A stretch of DNA of 23,836 nt from Candidatus Poribacteria bacterium (GTDB taxonomy: Bacteria; Abyssobacteria; SURF-5), in assembly GCA_016215705.1 (NCBI GenBank), contig JACRIR010000217.1:1-23836 (forward strand), read 5' to 3'. The position numbers and the translations under genes were made by a program. Below, piece by piece: positions 8,302 to 15,494 of this stretch (the stretch's first letter is position 1; every line of letters starts with the position of its first letter). The notes beneath the pieces are model-generated. The model was not told where the DNA came from and searched no databases. It saw nothing but the letters and a program-made list of their open reading frames with translations.

Positions 8302-10284
8302 TTAGAACTCCTTGAGCTCCCCATCGTCCAATGGAATTACTTCTTCCGGCCTGAGAGCGCTCGCCGCTTCTTGTGTCTTCCCGTTCTTCTTGCCGTTGGA
8401 CGAGCGCGCAGGACCTTTTGCGGGATGTCCGTGATGCAACATTTCATGAACCCTACCGTGCAAGCTCGCCCCCGCGTGGATTTCCTTTTCATGCTTTGGT
8501 TGTCCGGAGCCGTGGCGTTCCGCGGCGCGGGGTTCCCCCGCCGCGTGGCCGTTGCTGCTCAGGAGGAAGCTGTTGACCATGCCGGCGAGTTCCTCGGCCT
8601 GGCCGTTCAACTCCTCGGCCGCACTGGCCGACTCTTCGGAGCTGGCGGCGTTTTGCTGCGTCACTTTGTTCATCTGCGCCACCGCCGTGTTGACCTGCTC
8701 GATGCCGTCGGCCTGCTCCTTCGAGGCCGCCGCGATTTCTCCGATGAGGTTGTTCACTTTACCGGAGCCATCGAATATCTCGGCGAGTATTTTGGCGACT
8801 TCCTCGGTGATCCTTACGCCGCCTTCGGCGTTCTTGACCGAATCCTCGATCATGTTCGCGGTGTTCTTGGCAGCTTCGGCGCTGCGCTGAGCGAGATTGC
8901 GAACCTCTTCTGCGACCACGGCGAATCCCTTTCCGGCTTCGCCGGCGCGGGCGGCCTCGACCGCCGCGTTGAGCGCGAGCAGATTGGTCTGGAACGCTAT
9001 CTCATCGATAGTCTTTATTATTTTCGCCGTCTGGTCGGAGGAGGCTTTTATCCTGTCTATTGCGTCCTTCATTCGCCGCATCGCCTCATTGCCCTTTTCA
9101 GCGGAAGAACGCGCTGACTCCGCAAGGGCCTTTGCCTGGTTGGCGTTATCGGCGTTCTGTTTTGTCATCGAGGACATTTCCTCGAGGCTGCTCGACACCT
9201 CTTCGAGGGAACTCGCCTGCTCATTGGCGCCTTCGGCAAGGCTTTGACTTCCGGCGCTGATCTGATTGCTGGCGGAAGTCACCTGGGCCACGGCTTCGGC
9301 CACCTGCACAAGTGCCTGGTCGAGGTTTTCGAGACATTGATTCACATTGTGTTTGAGTTCGCCGAGATCGCCCTTGAGGTCAACCTCGACTCGCTTTGTC
9401 ATGGTCTTCTCCGCTGCCGCTTCCATGACTTCGGATATGGCCTTCACACCGAACTCGAGGTCCTTGCGGTTCTCCTCTGTCTGTTTCAACAAAGCGACAG
9501 CCTCGGTCCTGTCGACGATGACTTCCATTCCACCATAGGGCTTGCCGTCGCGGTCAAAGAGCGCGGAGCATGCAGCCGCGATGGGAACTTTCTTGCCGTC
9601 GCGGGTTGTCATCTCGGTCTCGCCCACTATGGTTTCACCTGTGCGCATGCAGTTCTTGATGGTGCAATTCTGCGTGCCGCACAACGGCGTTTTTGCGAGG
9701 TCGGCGCAGGTCATCTTATTGACCACTTCTTCGCGCGAGTAACCGCCGGCCTTGAGCGCAAGCTCATTGATGGATATGATTTTGAGGTCCTTGTCGGTCA
9801 CAAACATTGGAGCGCCCACGCTCTTCAAAATGTTCTGCATCTCCCACTGAGCCTGGACAGTGGCCGTGCGGTCAACGATGACTTCCATTCCTCCGACGGG
9901 ATTGCCGTCGTCGTCGAAAAGGGCGGAACAAGCGGCGGAGATGGGAATCTTTTTGCCGTCGCGCGTCGTCATCTCGGTCTCGGCGACAATGTGTTCGCCG
10001 GTGCGCATACAGTTCCGGATGGTGCAGTTGGCCGTTCCGCACAGAGGCGTCTTTCCCAGTTCAGCGCAAGTCATTTTACCGATGACCTCTTCTGCTCTAT
10101 AGCCGGTCACCTTGCATGCGATGGGGTTAATTCGCCTTATGACGAGGTCCTTATCGACCACCACCATTGGGGCCGCGATGTGTTCGAGTATGTTTTCAAG
10201 TTCTCTCGCCTTCAAGTGTTCAGCGAACTTTGCAGTTCCGTTTCCGTTCGTCTTTCCTTTGACTTTTGCCGTTTTAGTCGCCAT
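8302..10284 (-). CDS. Soluble methyl-accepting chemotaxis protein with two Cys-rich PAS domains
   Basis: A 660-residue receptor with no transmembrane segment. Two PAS domains (about 29-140 and 149-260) are nearly identical repeats offset by exactly 120 residues; each carries C-x8-C-x4-C-x4-C (C73/82/87/92 and C193/202/207/212) plus a further Cys (C119, C239). A HAMP-like helical region (about 275-325) leads into the signalling coiled coil, with the hairpin tip [20 protein letters not shown] (429-448) that binds CheA and CheW. Methylation-type EE pairs occur around 361 and 368. A Gly/His/Lys-rich linker (about 578-655) ends in ELKEF, which may be a degenerate CheR-docking pentapeptide. The receptor probably senses a cytoplasmic redox or metal signal (inference from the Cys clusters). 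The ATG at 10284 follows GGAGG by 9 bases and overlaps cheW by 11. Confidence 0.95.
   Translation of the reverse strand: MATKTAKVKGKTNGNGTAKFAEHLKARELENILEHIAAPMVVVDKDLVIRRINPIACKVTGYRAEEVIGKMTCAELGKTPLCGTANCTIRNCMRTGEHIVAETEMTTRDGKKIPISAACSALFDDDGNPVGGMEVIVDRTATVQAQWEMQNILKSVGAPMFVTDKDLKIISINELALKAGGYSREEVVNKMTCADLAKTPLCGTQNCTIKNCMRTGETIVGETEMTTRDGKKVPIAAACSALFDRDGKPYGGMEVIVDRTEAVALLKQTEENRKDLEFGVKAISEVMEAAAEKTMTKRVEVDLKGDLGELKHNVNQCLENLDQALVQVAEAVAQVTSASNQISAGSQSLAEGANEQASSLEEVSSSLEEMSSMTKQNADNANQAKALAESARSSAEKGNEAMRRMKDAIDRIKASSDQTAKIIKTIDEIAFQTNLLALNAAVEAARAGEAGKGFAVVAEEVRNLAQRSAEAAKNTANMIEDSVKNAEGGVRITEEVAKILAEIFDGSGKVNNLIGEIAAASKEQADGIEQVNTAVAQMNKVTQQNAASSEESASAAEELNGQAEELAGMVNSFLLSSNGHAAGEPRAAERHGSGQPKHEKEIHAGASLHGRVHEMLHHGHPAKGPARSSNGKKNGKTQEAASALRPEEVIPLDDGELKEF
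9505..10200 (-). repeat. Tandem duplication encoding the two PAS domains
   Basis: Within the receptor gene, the segments encoding PAS1 (about 9865-10200) and PAS2 (about 9505-9840) are similar at DNA as well as protein level with a 360-base period. For example, the same sequence for the TPLCGT..NCTI..NCMRTG motif and for [10 protein letters not shown] appears in both. This points to a fairly recent duplication or to gene conversion. Confidence 0.85.
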
Positions 10285-10864
10285 GTGGGGCTTCCTCCTC
10301 AAATGAAAGGGCCTGTTTGTCAGTACGGGTGTCTGAAGCGGCGTGGGCCACGGCGATCATATCCGCCGCCGTGAGAACTTCCTCGATGTTGAGAAGTATC
10401 TTGACGGTTCCCTTCGCTTTGGCCATGCCGAGAATAAAAGTGGCGTCGAAATCAGAGCCGAAGGAAGGGGTATCCTCGATGTCATCGCCCCGGATGTCAA
10501 GCACCTCGGAAACACTATCCACGAGGATGCCCATCTGGACGGGTTTGCCGTTGCGCGACACATCCACGACGATGATGCATGTTTGTTCGGTGTCCTCGAC
10601 GCTGTCCATTCCGAACTTCTTTCTGAGGTCCACCACCGGGATCACCTTGCCGCGCAAGTTGATGACGCCGCGAATAAAATGCGGAGTCCGCGGCACTGCC
10701 GTGATGTCCATCAGGCCGATTATTTCCCTCACCTTGAGAATCTCGAGGCCGTACTCCTCGCCTGCGAGTCTGAAGGTCAGGTATTTACCGGCCTTCCCGG
10801 ACTTTTGCCCGTTGTTTCGGTCGAGCAAAGCCTTCGCACTATCTCCCTTCTGTTGTTCAGCCAT
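10274..10864 (-). CDS. cheW: CheW, receptor-kinase coupling protein
   Basis: A 196-residue CheW. The CheW domain (about 27-168) has the [20 protein letters not shown] strand pair, the RGVINLRG motif at 65-72, [10 protein letters not shown] at 76-85, and the closing [21 protein letters not shown]. It bridges the receptor and CheA P5 in the cytoplasmic array. Leader (1-25) and tail (170-196) are longer than in the 167-residue E. coli protein and look disordered. Of two ATGs, the one at 10864 has GAGGAGG five bases upstream; the earlier ATG would put the ribosome site inside the gene. It follows cheA by 157 bases and overlaps the receptor gene by 11 bases. Confidence 0.95.
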   Translation of the reverse strand: MAEQQKGDSAKALLDRNNGQKSGKAGKYLTFRLAGEEYGLEILKVREIIGLMDITAVPRTPHFIRGVINLRGKVIPVVDLRKKFGMDSVEDTEQTCIIVVDVSRNGKPVQMGILVDSVSEVLDIRGDDIEDTPSFGSDFDATFILGMAKAKGTVKILLNIEEVLTAADMIAVAHAASDTRTDKQALSFEEEAPHGD

Positions 10865-11021
10865 ATCTTCCTCCTCTGGAAATGACATCCGACTACGGGA
10901 TCAATACTCACGGCACAGGTTTTGTCACAGCCGCATCACCCCCATAGATCGCGCTGCGTTATCGATCAGAATCTTCCCTTGATATTCTTTGCTCGTGCCC
11001 ACGGCTCACCGATCGAGCGGC

Positions 11022-13424
11022 TCAACCGAGCGCACGGCAGCCGGTAACACGCGCACTCTCATTGCCGGCAGAGTGCGCGCCGTTGCCATTGGGCGAGTTG
11101 GCAAGCCTGACCAGACCGTCGACATCCAGAATGAGGCCGACGCGTCCGTCGGGCATGATGGCGCCGCCCGAGATGCCGGGAATGCCCCGCATCGCTTCGC
11201 CAAGGGTCTTGATCACTATCTGTTGCTGACCCAGCAAGCCATCGACAAGCAGGCCCGCCTGCTGTCCGTCGTCTTCAATCACGACCACGAGACCTTTCGT
11301 CGGGTCTTGCTCTCCCCCATCGATGCCAAAGAGTTTGCTCAGACGGAACAAAGGGATAAGTTTGCCTCGTATGGAAAGCATCTCGCCCCTGGCAAGCACG
11401 GTTGAAAGATCGCTGCGCTCCGGCCTGACCGATCTGATGATCGACAGCGTCGGGATTATGTAGCGTTCCGGACCGACGCGAACCACCATGCCGTCGATGA
11501 TAGCCAGGGTCAGCGGCATTCGAATGATGAAGACGCTTCCTTTCCCCGTTTCGGATCGTATTTCGACTTGCCCGCGAAGCGCTTCTATGTTCCGCCTCAC
11601 TACGTCCATGCCGACACCGCGACCGGATATGTCGGTGACCACCTTGGCAGTGGAGAAGCCGGGCTCGAATATGAAGTTGAAAATGTCGCGTTCAGTCGGT
11701 GATTCGCCCTCTCGCGCCATGCCGCGCTCTATCGCCTTGGCGAGGATTTCATCGCGGTCAAGGCCGCGCCCGTCGTCTTGAATCTCTATGTAGATGTTGC
11801 CGCCCTTATGGAAAGCTCGCAGCTCGATGCGGCCAACGTCGCGCTTGCCCGCCTTGCGACGCTCTTCTATGCTCGCCTCGATTCCATGATCGACCGCGTT
11901 GCGAACCATGTGCACGAGCGGATCGCCAATCCTGTCAACCACCGTTTTGTCGAGCTCGGTGTCTTCGCCGAAAGTGACAAATTCAACCTGCTTGCCTGCT
12001 TTCTTCGCCAGATCGCGGACAAGGCGCGCCATCTTCTGGAACGTCGAGCGAATGGGCACCATGCGAAGCGAAGTCGCCATTTCCTGCAACTCGCGCGTTA
12101 TCTTATCCAATTGGCTCAGATGCCTGGCCAGTTGCGAGGAGACGGCGCCCTTGAGTTCGTCCGACTGGCTTACCATCGTTTCGGCAATGACCAATTCGCC
12201 TATTGTGTCCAGGAGCCGGTCGAAGCGTTCCGCATCGATCTTGACCATTTCCTTGAGGCTCGCTGCCTGTCGGGCCGTTTCACTCTTTTGCGCTCTCAAG
12301 GCGTGTGCGACGTCCTTGGCGGCTATGTCGCCTTCGCGCACCAACAGTTCGCCGAGTCTGCGGCCACCGGCCGTCCCTTGTTGTTTTTCAAGGGCGCTGT
12401 TCACCTTTTCCTGCGACGCAGCGCCGATCCGGACGAGAATCTCGCCAAGTTTCAATCCTTCGGTGGCGACGGGCGCACTTATTCTCTCAGGTTGGGAAAG
12501 GTCGCCGGACGCCGCAGCGCGGATGCGAGCCAGCAATTGGGGCAGGGAGTCGTCGGAGGCCAACGCTTCGCCTGTGGTGAGCGAATCGCGGAGTCTTCCT
12601 ACAAGCCGCCTTAGTGCATCGACGATATCAAAGACAACGTCCATTGCGCTGCCTCCGAGTGAGGTTTGTCCTTTTCGCGCCCGGTCAAGGAGACTCTCGG
12701 CCTCATGCGCAAGCGACCCGATATCGTCCAGCATCAAGAAGCCGGCTACTCCTTTGATCGTGTGAAACGCCCGGAATACTGCGTTGAGGCTATCCGTGTC
12801 TCCGGGTTCTGTTTCGAGAGTGAGCAGATTCATGTCGGCCGCTTCCAGATGTTCGAGTGCTTCCGACACAAAATCGCCAAGGAGCGAGGTGTCGCCCTCG
12901 AAGGATTTCGGTTTGGCAGCCTGTGCCTCTGACGCAGTCGCCGCGGAAGTCTTGTCCTTGTCTACTGCGGCACGGTCCTCGGATTCAGCGGGAGATACCG
13001 TGAGCTCAATCTGTTCGGGCCGGGAGGGCTGGGGGTGAAAGGTCCGGTTCGAGGTTTCCGGAATTGACACGCTTGTTTCTCCCGAAGAATCGGGCGTGCT
13101 TTGATGCGTTCCGGATGCTCCCATAAGATTGACCTCGCCCGGGGGCCTGCCATGGCAAATGATGTCCTGTATTGCCGATACTGTCCTGCCAACGGTCTCC
13201 AGAGACTTGTTGGCGTCAGGCGATTCGTCGAGGATGATGCTTTCAAGGGACCCGGCCGAGGCCGCCGATGCCGAGGCTATGTCCGAGTGGCCGCTCTCTT
13301 GCGCCCATTGCACGATTTCTTCGAGCCGCGTGTGAAGAGACGCGAGCGCCTGAAGGTCGGAAGATTCGGCAAGGACAAGCGCCTCGGAGAGTTCCTCGAT
13401 TCTTCTCTTGATTTCTTCGTTCAT
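11022..13424 (-). CDS. cheA: CheA histidine kinase with an MshEN-like insert
   Basis: An 800-residue CheA. Order: a helical N-terminal extension (about 1-90) and a Ser/Pro-rich linker to about 175, neither typical; P1 HPt (about 178-285) with H221 in FRAFHTIKGVAGFL; two 24-residue repeats (325-348, 356-379) like those of MshEN domains; P3 dimerisation (about 388-455); P4 ATPase with H-x-x-R-N-A-V-D-H at N509, DDGRGLD (550-556), FEPGFSTA (586-593) and GRGVGMD (601-607); and P5, the CheW-like domain (about 640-775). No normal P2 CheY-binding domain is recognisable; the MshEN-like part takes its place. CheA passes phosphate from H221 to CheY and CheB. The ATG at 13424 is chosen over the GTG at 13436, which touches the AAAGG site. 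It is the first gene of the leftward cluster. Confidence 0.97.
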   Translation of the reverse strand: MNEEIKRRIEELSEALVLAESSDLQALASLHTRLEEIVQWAQESGHSDIASASAASAGSLESIILDESPDANKSLETVGRTVSAIQDIICHGRPPGEVNLMGASGTHQSTPDSSGETSVSIPETSNRTFHPQPSRPEQIELTVSPAESEDRAAVDKDKTSAATASEAQAAKPKSFEGDTSLLGDFVSEALEHLEAADMNLLTLETEPGDTDSLNAVFRAFHTIKGVAGFLMLDDIGSLAHEAESLLDRARKGQTSLGGSAMDVVFDIVDALRRLVGRLRDSLTTGEALASDDSLPQLLARIRAAASGDLSQPERISAPVATEGLKLGEILVRIGAASQEKVNSALEKQQGTAGGRRLGELLVREGDIAAKDVAHALRAQKSETARQAASLKEMVKIDAERFDRLLDTIGELVIAETMVSQSDELKGAVSSQLARHLSQLDKITRELQEMATSLRMVPIRSTFQKMARLVRDLAKKAGKQVEFVTFGEDTELDKTVVDRIGDPLVHMVRNAVDHGIEASIEERRKAGKRDVGRIELRAFHKGGNIYIEIQDDGRGLDRDEILAKAIERGMAREGESPTERDIFNFIFEPGFSTAKVVTDISGRGVGMDVVRRNIEALRGQVEIRSETGKGSVFIIRMPLTLAIIDGMVVRVGPERYIIPTLSIIRSVRPERSDLSTVLARGEMLSIRGKLIPLFRLSKLFGIDGGEQDPTKGLVVVIEDDGQQAGLLVDGLLGQQQIVIKTLGEAMRGIPGISGGAIMPDGRVGLILDVDGLVRLANSPNGNGAHSAGNESARVTGCRALG

Positions 13425-13479
13425 CGTCGGTTTCACCTTTCGGCATCAGCTCAATCGTGCGAGCACATGAGACTCCGTG

Positions 13480-13508
13480 AATTTATCGTTGCAAAAGAAA
13501 ACGGGCAA
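13480..13508 (-). promoter_or_regulatory. cheA: Possible sigma70-type promoter of the che operon
   Basis: Read leftward, TTGCCC (13503-13508), a 17-base gap and TAAATT (13480-13485) lie about 55 bases before the cheA ATG. Each box matches 4 of 6 consensus bases, so this is a weak call. No sigma54 or sigma28 site was found in the same stretch. Confidence 0.3.
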
Positions 13509-13605
13509 ACCGCCGCGCGTGCGCTTGCTCCCCTTGATTCGGCTGGCTACAAGACACGTCGTGGGATTTGCCCGAATACTTTCGGAACGTCCCTGCTTAA
13601 TTGCC

Positions 13606-13661
13606 GCATCTTGTGGCTGCGTAAGGCATTGCCAATACCGTGGAAGGGTGGAACAAGACGC
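13606..13661 (+). repeat. Structured element, copy A
   Basis: The 5' stem GCATCTTGT (13606-13614) pairs with ACAAGACGC (13653-13661), one mismatch. Between them are GGCTGC (13615-13620), a small GGC-ATT-GCC hairpin, and the core TGGAAGGGTGGA (13641-13652). The sequence then continues TTTG. Strand is given by the direction in which the core reads TGGAAGGGTGGA. Confidence 0.6.
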
Positions 13662-13774
13662 TTTGTAAATCAGTTGTTTTGAGATTTCAGAAGATGTGCT
13701 TTCTTCACCGCCTTTTCATGTTCACTTGCGCATTCGCGCCTGCGAGTCCATTATTCCATGTGAGTCTTTTGTTC

Positions 13775-13861
13775 AAAAAAAGATGGGCAGAGGTCCGAGC
13801 AGTGCTGTTACGCCACCCTTCCAAAGCAGCCGTAGCACACCCGCCCGGGACTGCCCAAATA
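13775..13861 (-). ncRNA. Structured element, copy D; possible small RNA
   Basis: Read leftward, an outer stem GGGCAG...CTGCCC (13851-13856 with 13785-13790) encloses an inner stem, GTGCTACG (13831-13838) pairing with CGT-AAC-AGCAC around an AAC bulge. This holds GCTGCTT (13824-13830) directly followed by TGGAAGGGTGG (13813-13823). Seven T's (minus strand) follow the outer stem at 13775-13781, as in an intrinsic terminator. A weak promoter, CTGACG-N17-TATGAA (13868-13896), would start an RNA of about 87 bases. Function unknown. Confidence 0.35.
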
Positions 13862-13895
13862 ATCCGTTTCATACGGAATAGCTGCTGTTACGTCA

Positions 13896-13953
13896 GCACC
13901 TTGTAGCTGCTTATCGGCACGCGCCGACACAGTGGAAGAGTGGAACAAGATGC
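13896..13953 (+). repeat. Structured element, copy B
   Basis: The stem GCACCTTGT (13896-13904) pairs with ACAAGATGC (13945-13953), one mismatch. It encloses AGCTGC (13905-13910), the hairpin TCGGC-ACGC-GCCGA, and TGGAAGAGTGGA (13933-13944). Five T's follow directly (13954-13958), terminator-like. Confidence 0.6.
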
Positions 13954-13961
13954 TTTTTACG

Positions 13962-14018
13962 GCATCTCATAGCTGCTGTCGGCACGCGCCGATCCAGTGG
14001 AAGGGTGGAACAAGATGC
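13962..14018 (+). repeat. Structured element, copy C
   Basis: It starts 8 bases after copy B, in the same orientation. The stem GCATCT pairs with AGATGC (6 bp; the next three positions are mostly unpaired). AGCTGC is at 13971-13976, then the hairpin TCGGC-ACGC-GCCGA, then TGGAAGGGTGGA at 13998-14009. B and C are the most alike and may be a tandem duplication. Confidence 0.6.
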
Positions 14019-14346
14019 CTTGAGAAACTTTCTCCTCTTTTGTTTTGGCTCAGCTACTTATGCTTTCGTCTTCAACCTCCCATTATGTCTATGTTAATTA
14101 ATGCGCGTGTTTATCAATTGGGTGACAAGAAGCAATAACTGTGCCAAATCCTCTGACTTATTACACAAGTATTGATATAGCAATGACTTATAGCTGGGAG
14201 AGGATACGGAGAGATACCCTCAATCAGTGCGCAATTGTGCGCTTGATGTCCCCTATTTGAGCATTGGACAAAGGGCAACGGCCCCGCGCCAATTCGTCAA
14301 TTAGGGGATTGTTTCGACGGGGGTCTTTTCCGGCGTGGCAGGTAGG

Positions 14347-14461
14347 AAAAAAAAGCGGACCAGCATGCGGTGCGCTCGGTCCACCCTTCCACAAGCAGCT
14401 CCAAGGCACCCCATGGGTCCGCGTATGATGCTGCTGCAAACTCTTCTAAGGCCTTTACAAG
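14347..14461 (-). ncRNA. Candidate small RNA built on structured element copy E
   Basis: Read leftward: an extended -10 promoter, about 40 bases of leader, then a three-tier stem. GCGGACC pairs with GGTCCGC (14416-14422 with 14355-14361), GGTGC with GCACC (14406-14410 with 14369-14373), and CTTGG with CCGAG (14401-14405 with 14375-14379, one G-U pair). The inner loop is AGCTGC-TTG-TGGAAGGGTGGA. Eight T's follow the outer stem (14347-14354). Promoter, compact structure and T-tract together suggest an independent RNA of about 115 bases. A 60-codon frame also crosses it from an ATG at 14479, but that ATG overlaps the -10 box and has no ribosome site. Function unknown. Confidence 0.45.
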
Positions 14462-14467
14462 AAACGC

Positions 14468-14497
14468 ATTATACCACAAATCTTCCTTGCTTGGCCA
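14468..14497 (-). promoter_or_regulatory. Extended -10 promoter for the copy-E small RNA
   Basis: Read leftward: TGGCCA (14492-14497, 4 of 6 to the -35 consensus), 18 bases, then TATAAT (14468-14473) preceded by TGG, giving the extended -10 form TGnTATAAT. It would start transcription near 14461. Confidence 0.5.
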
Positions 14498-14549
14498 GTC
14501 AAATCAAGGCAGCAATGCCCGCAACTATCTATAATTATACTCCAAGACA

Positions 14550-14571
14550 GGTTACAGATAGGTTACAGATA
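14550..14571. repeat. Tandem 11-bp repeat GGTTACAGATA
   Basis: Two perfect copies, 14550-14560 and 14561-14571, followed by a third degraded unit (GGCTGGAAATA). The 11-base period is one helical turn, as in binding sites for regulators that contact one DNA face. They lie just upstream of the small-RNA promoter (read leftward) and downstream of the regulator's terminator. Confidence 0.6.
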
Positions 14572-14656
14572 GGCTGGAAATACATGAAATTTTGCATGTG
14601 GAAGTTGAAGCGAAAGTCTTCACGAACGAAGTCAAGGAGGGCCGGGCGAGCTTAGC

Positions 14657-14709
14657 AAGAAAAAGCGCGGCGCTTCCTGCCGCTTCATGGAGGGTGGAAG
14701 AAGCGCCGC
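14657..14709 (-). terminator. Intrinsic terminator of the two-component operon (also structured element, sixth copy)
   Basis: A perfect 10-bp stem, GCGGCGCTTC (14667-14676) with GAAGCGCCGC (14700-14709), separated by 23 bases. On the minus strand it is followed by GC-TTTTT-C-TT (14657-14664), a typical rho-independent terminator, about 130 bases past the regulator's stop. The plus-strand loop contains CTGC then TGGAGGGTGGAA (14688-14699), the same core order as the other structured elements. Confidence 0.65.
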
Positions 14710-14840
14710 ACTGCGCCCAGCGCCATGCAGCCATGACGCCGGTTTGAATGCCGTCATTCTTATATCTTCTTATACCTTATCGGGTACGACTAACAATCGG
14801 GGATTTGCTGATTCTACCTTTCTAAATACCTGAGATTGGA

Positions 14841-15494
14841 TCAGGGTTCGAGGGTGGTAAGGCCCTCGCGAACCGCGTACTTGACCAAGTCGGCCACACT
14901 GTGAATATTCAGTTTCTCCATAATGTGTTGACGATGTGTTTCGACCGTCTTTACACTTACATTGAGATTAGAGGCCATTTCCTTTGTGCCCAGACCTTCG
15001 GCCAAGAGTTGAAGCACTTCGCGTTCCCTCGCGGTCAGAACGGAGAATGCCGAGGTTCCGGACCCGGGAGACTGGCGCACATAGTGATCGACTACGTCGC
15101 CGGCTATTTGGGGGGAGAGGTAGATTTGACCTGAGATGACCGCGCGAATGGCTCGAACAAGTTCTTCGAGAGCGCATTCTTTCAAGAGGTAGCCCGATGC
15201 GCCGGCCTTGAGCATTTCGGCCACAAACCGCCTGTCGGAATGCATGGATAGCGCAATTACCTTGACGCCGGTCGTTTCAGTGGCGATTTTGCGAGTGGTC
15301 TCGATACCGTTCAAACCCGGCATGGCGACGTCCATGATGACGATATCCGGCCGAAGGTCGAGGGCCAATTGAAAAGCTGTGCGTCCGTCTCCCGCTTCGG
15401 CGACGACATTGATATCGGGCTCTTTTTCGAGCAGGGCCTTCAGGCCTTCCCGCATGATGCGGTGGTCGTCCGCCAGGAGGACTCTCAGGTTCAT
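14841..15494 (-). CDS. NarL/FixJ-family response regulator
   Basis: A 217-residue regulator. The receiver (about 1-120) has D9/D10 (LLADDHRIMREGL), acceptor D55 (VIMDVAMPG), S83 and K105 (YLLKEC). A linker (about 125-148) leads to a LuxR-type helix-turn-helix (about 151-212) with LTAREREVLQLLAEGLGTKE and the recognition helix VSVKTVETHRQHIMEKL. It should bind DNA as a dimer after phosphorylation by the kinase encoded directly upstream. Its ATG overlaps the kinase stop as ATGA, so the pair is translationally coupled. Its targets are unknown; the structured-repeat region and che operon just downstream are possible but unproven. Confidence 0.95.
   Translation of the reverse strand: MNLRVLLADDHRIMREGLKALLEKEPDINVVAEAGDGRTAFQLALDLRPDIVIMDVAMPGLNGIETTRKIATETTGVKVIALSMHSDRRFVAEMLKAGASGYLLKECALEELVRAIRAVISGQIYLSPQIAGDVVDHYVRQSPGSGTSAFSVLTAREREVLQLLAEGLGTKEMASNLNVSVKTVETHRQHIMEKLNIHSVADLVKYAVREGLTTLEP

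Larger units (their letters stand above)
13425..14840. other. 1.4-kb non-coding region with structured repeats
   Basis: The gap lies between the stop of the NarL-type regulator gene and the start of cheA. I see no open frame here with a convincing start site and family match. It contains six copies of a stem-loop element (A-C plus strand, D-E minus strand, and one forming the regulator's terminator), two candidate minus-strand promoters, and an 11-bp tandem repeat. The AT-rich stretch 14035-14230 shows nothing recognisable except a small GCGCA-ATTG-TGCGC hairpin near 14229. Confidence 0.6.

Noticed and set aside
9244-10374. 376-codon plus-strand frame opposite the receptor gene
   Set aside because: Antisense of the duplicated PAS region; its internal repeats simply reflect the PAS duplication.
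13437-13605. Flagellar sigma28 or sigma54 promoter before cheA
   Set aside because: CAACGATAA resembles a sigma28 -10 box, but no TAAA-type -35 is at the right distance; no GG-N10-GC sigma54 pattern was found.
13606-14018. Integron attC sites
   Set aside because: The elements are 55-60 base inverted repeats, but the conserved GTTRRRY/RYYYAAC ends of attC are missing and there are no cassette genes or integrase.
13606-14479. Structured elements read as peptides containing VEGW(N/T)K or LLVEGW
   Set aside because: GTGGAAGGGTGG can be read as VEGW, but copies A, B and C lie at distances not divisible by three, stops interrupt the frames, and copy D lacks a base in the core. The 60-codon frame across copy E starts on the -10 box with no ribosome site.
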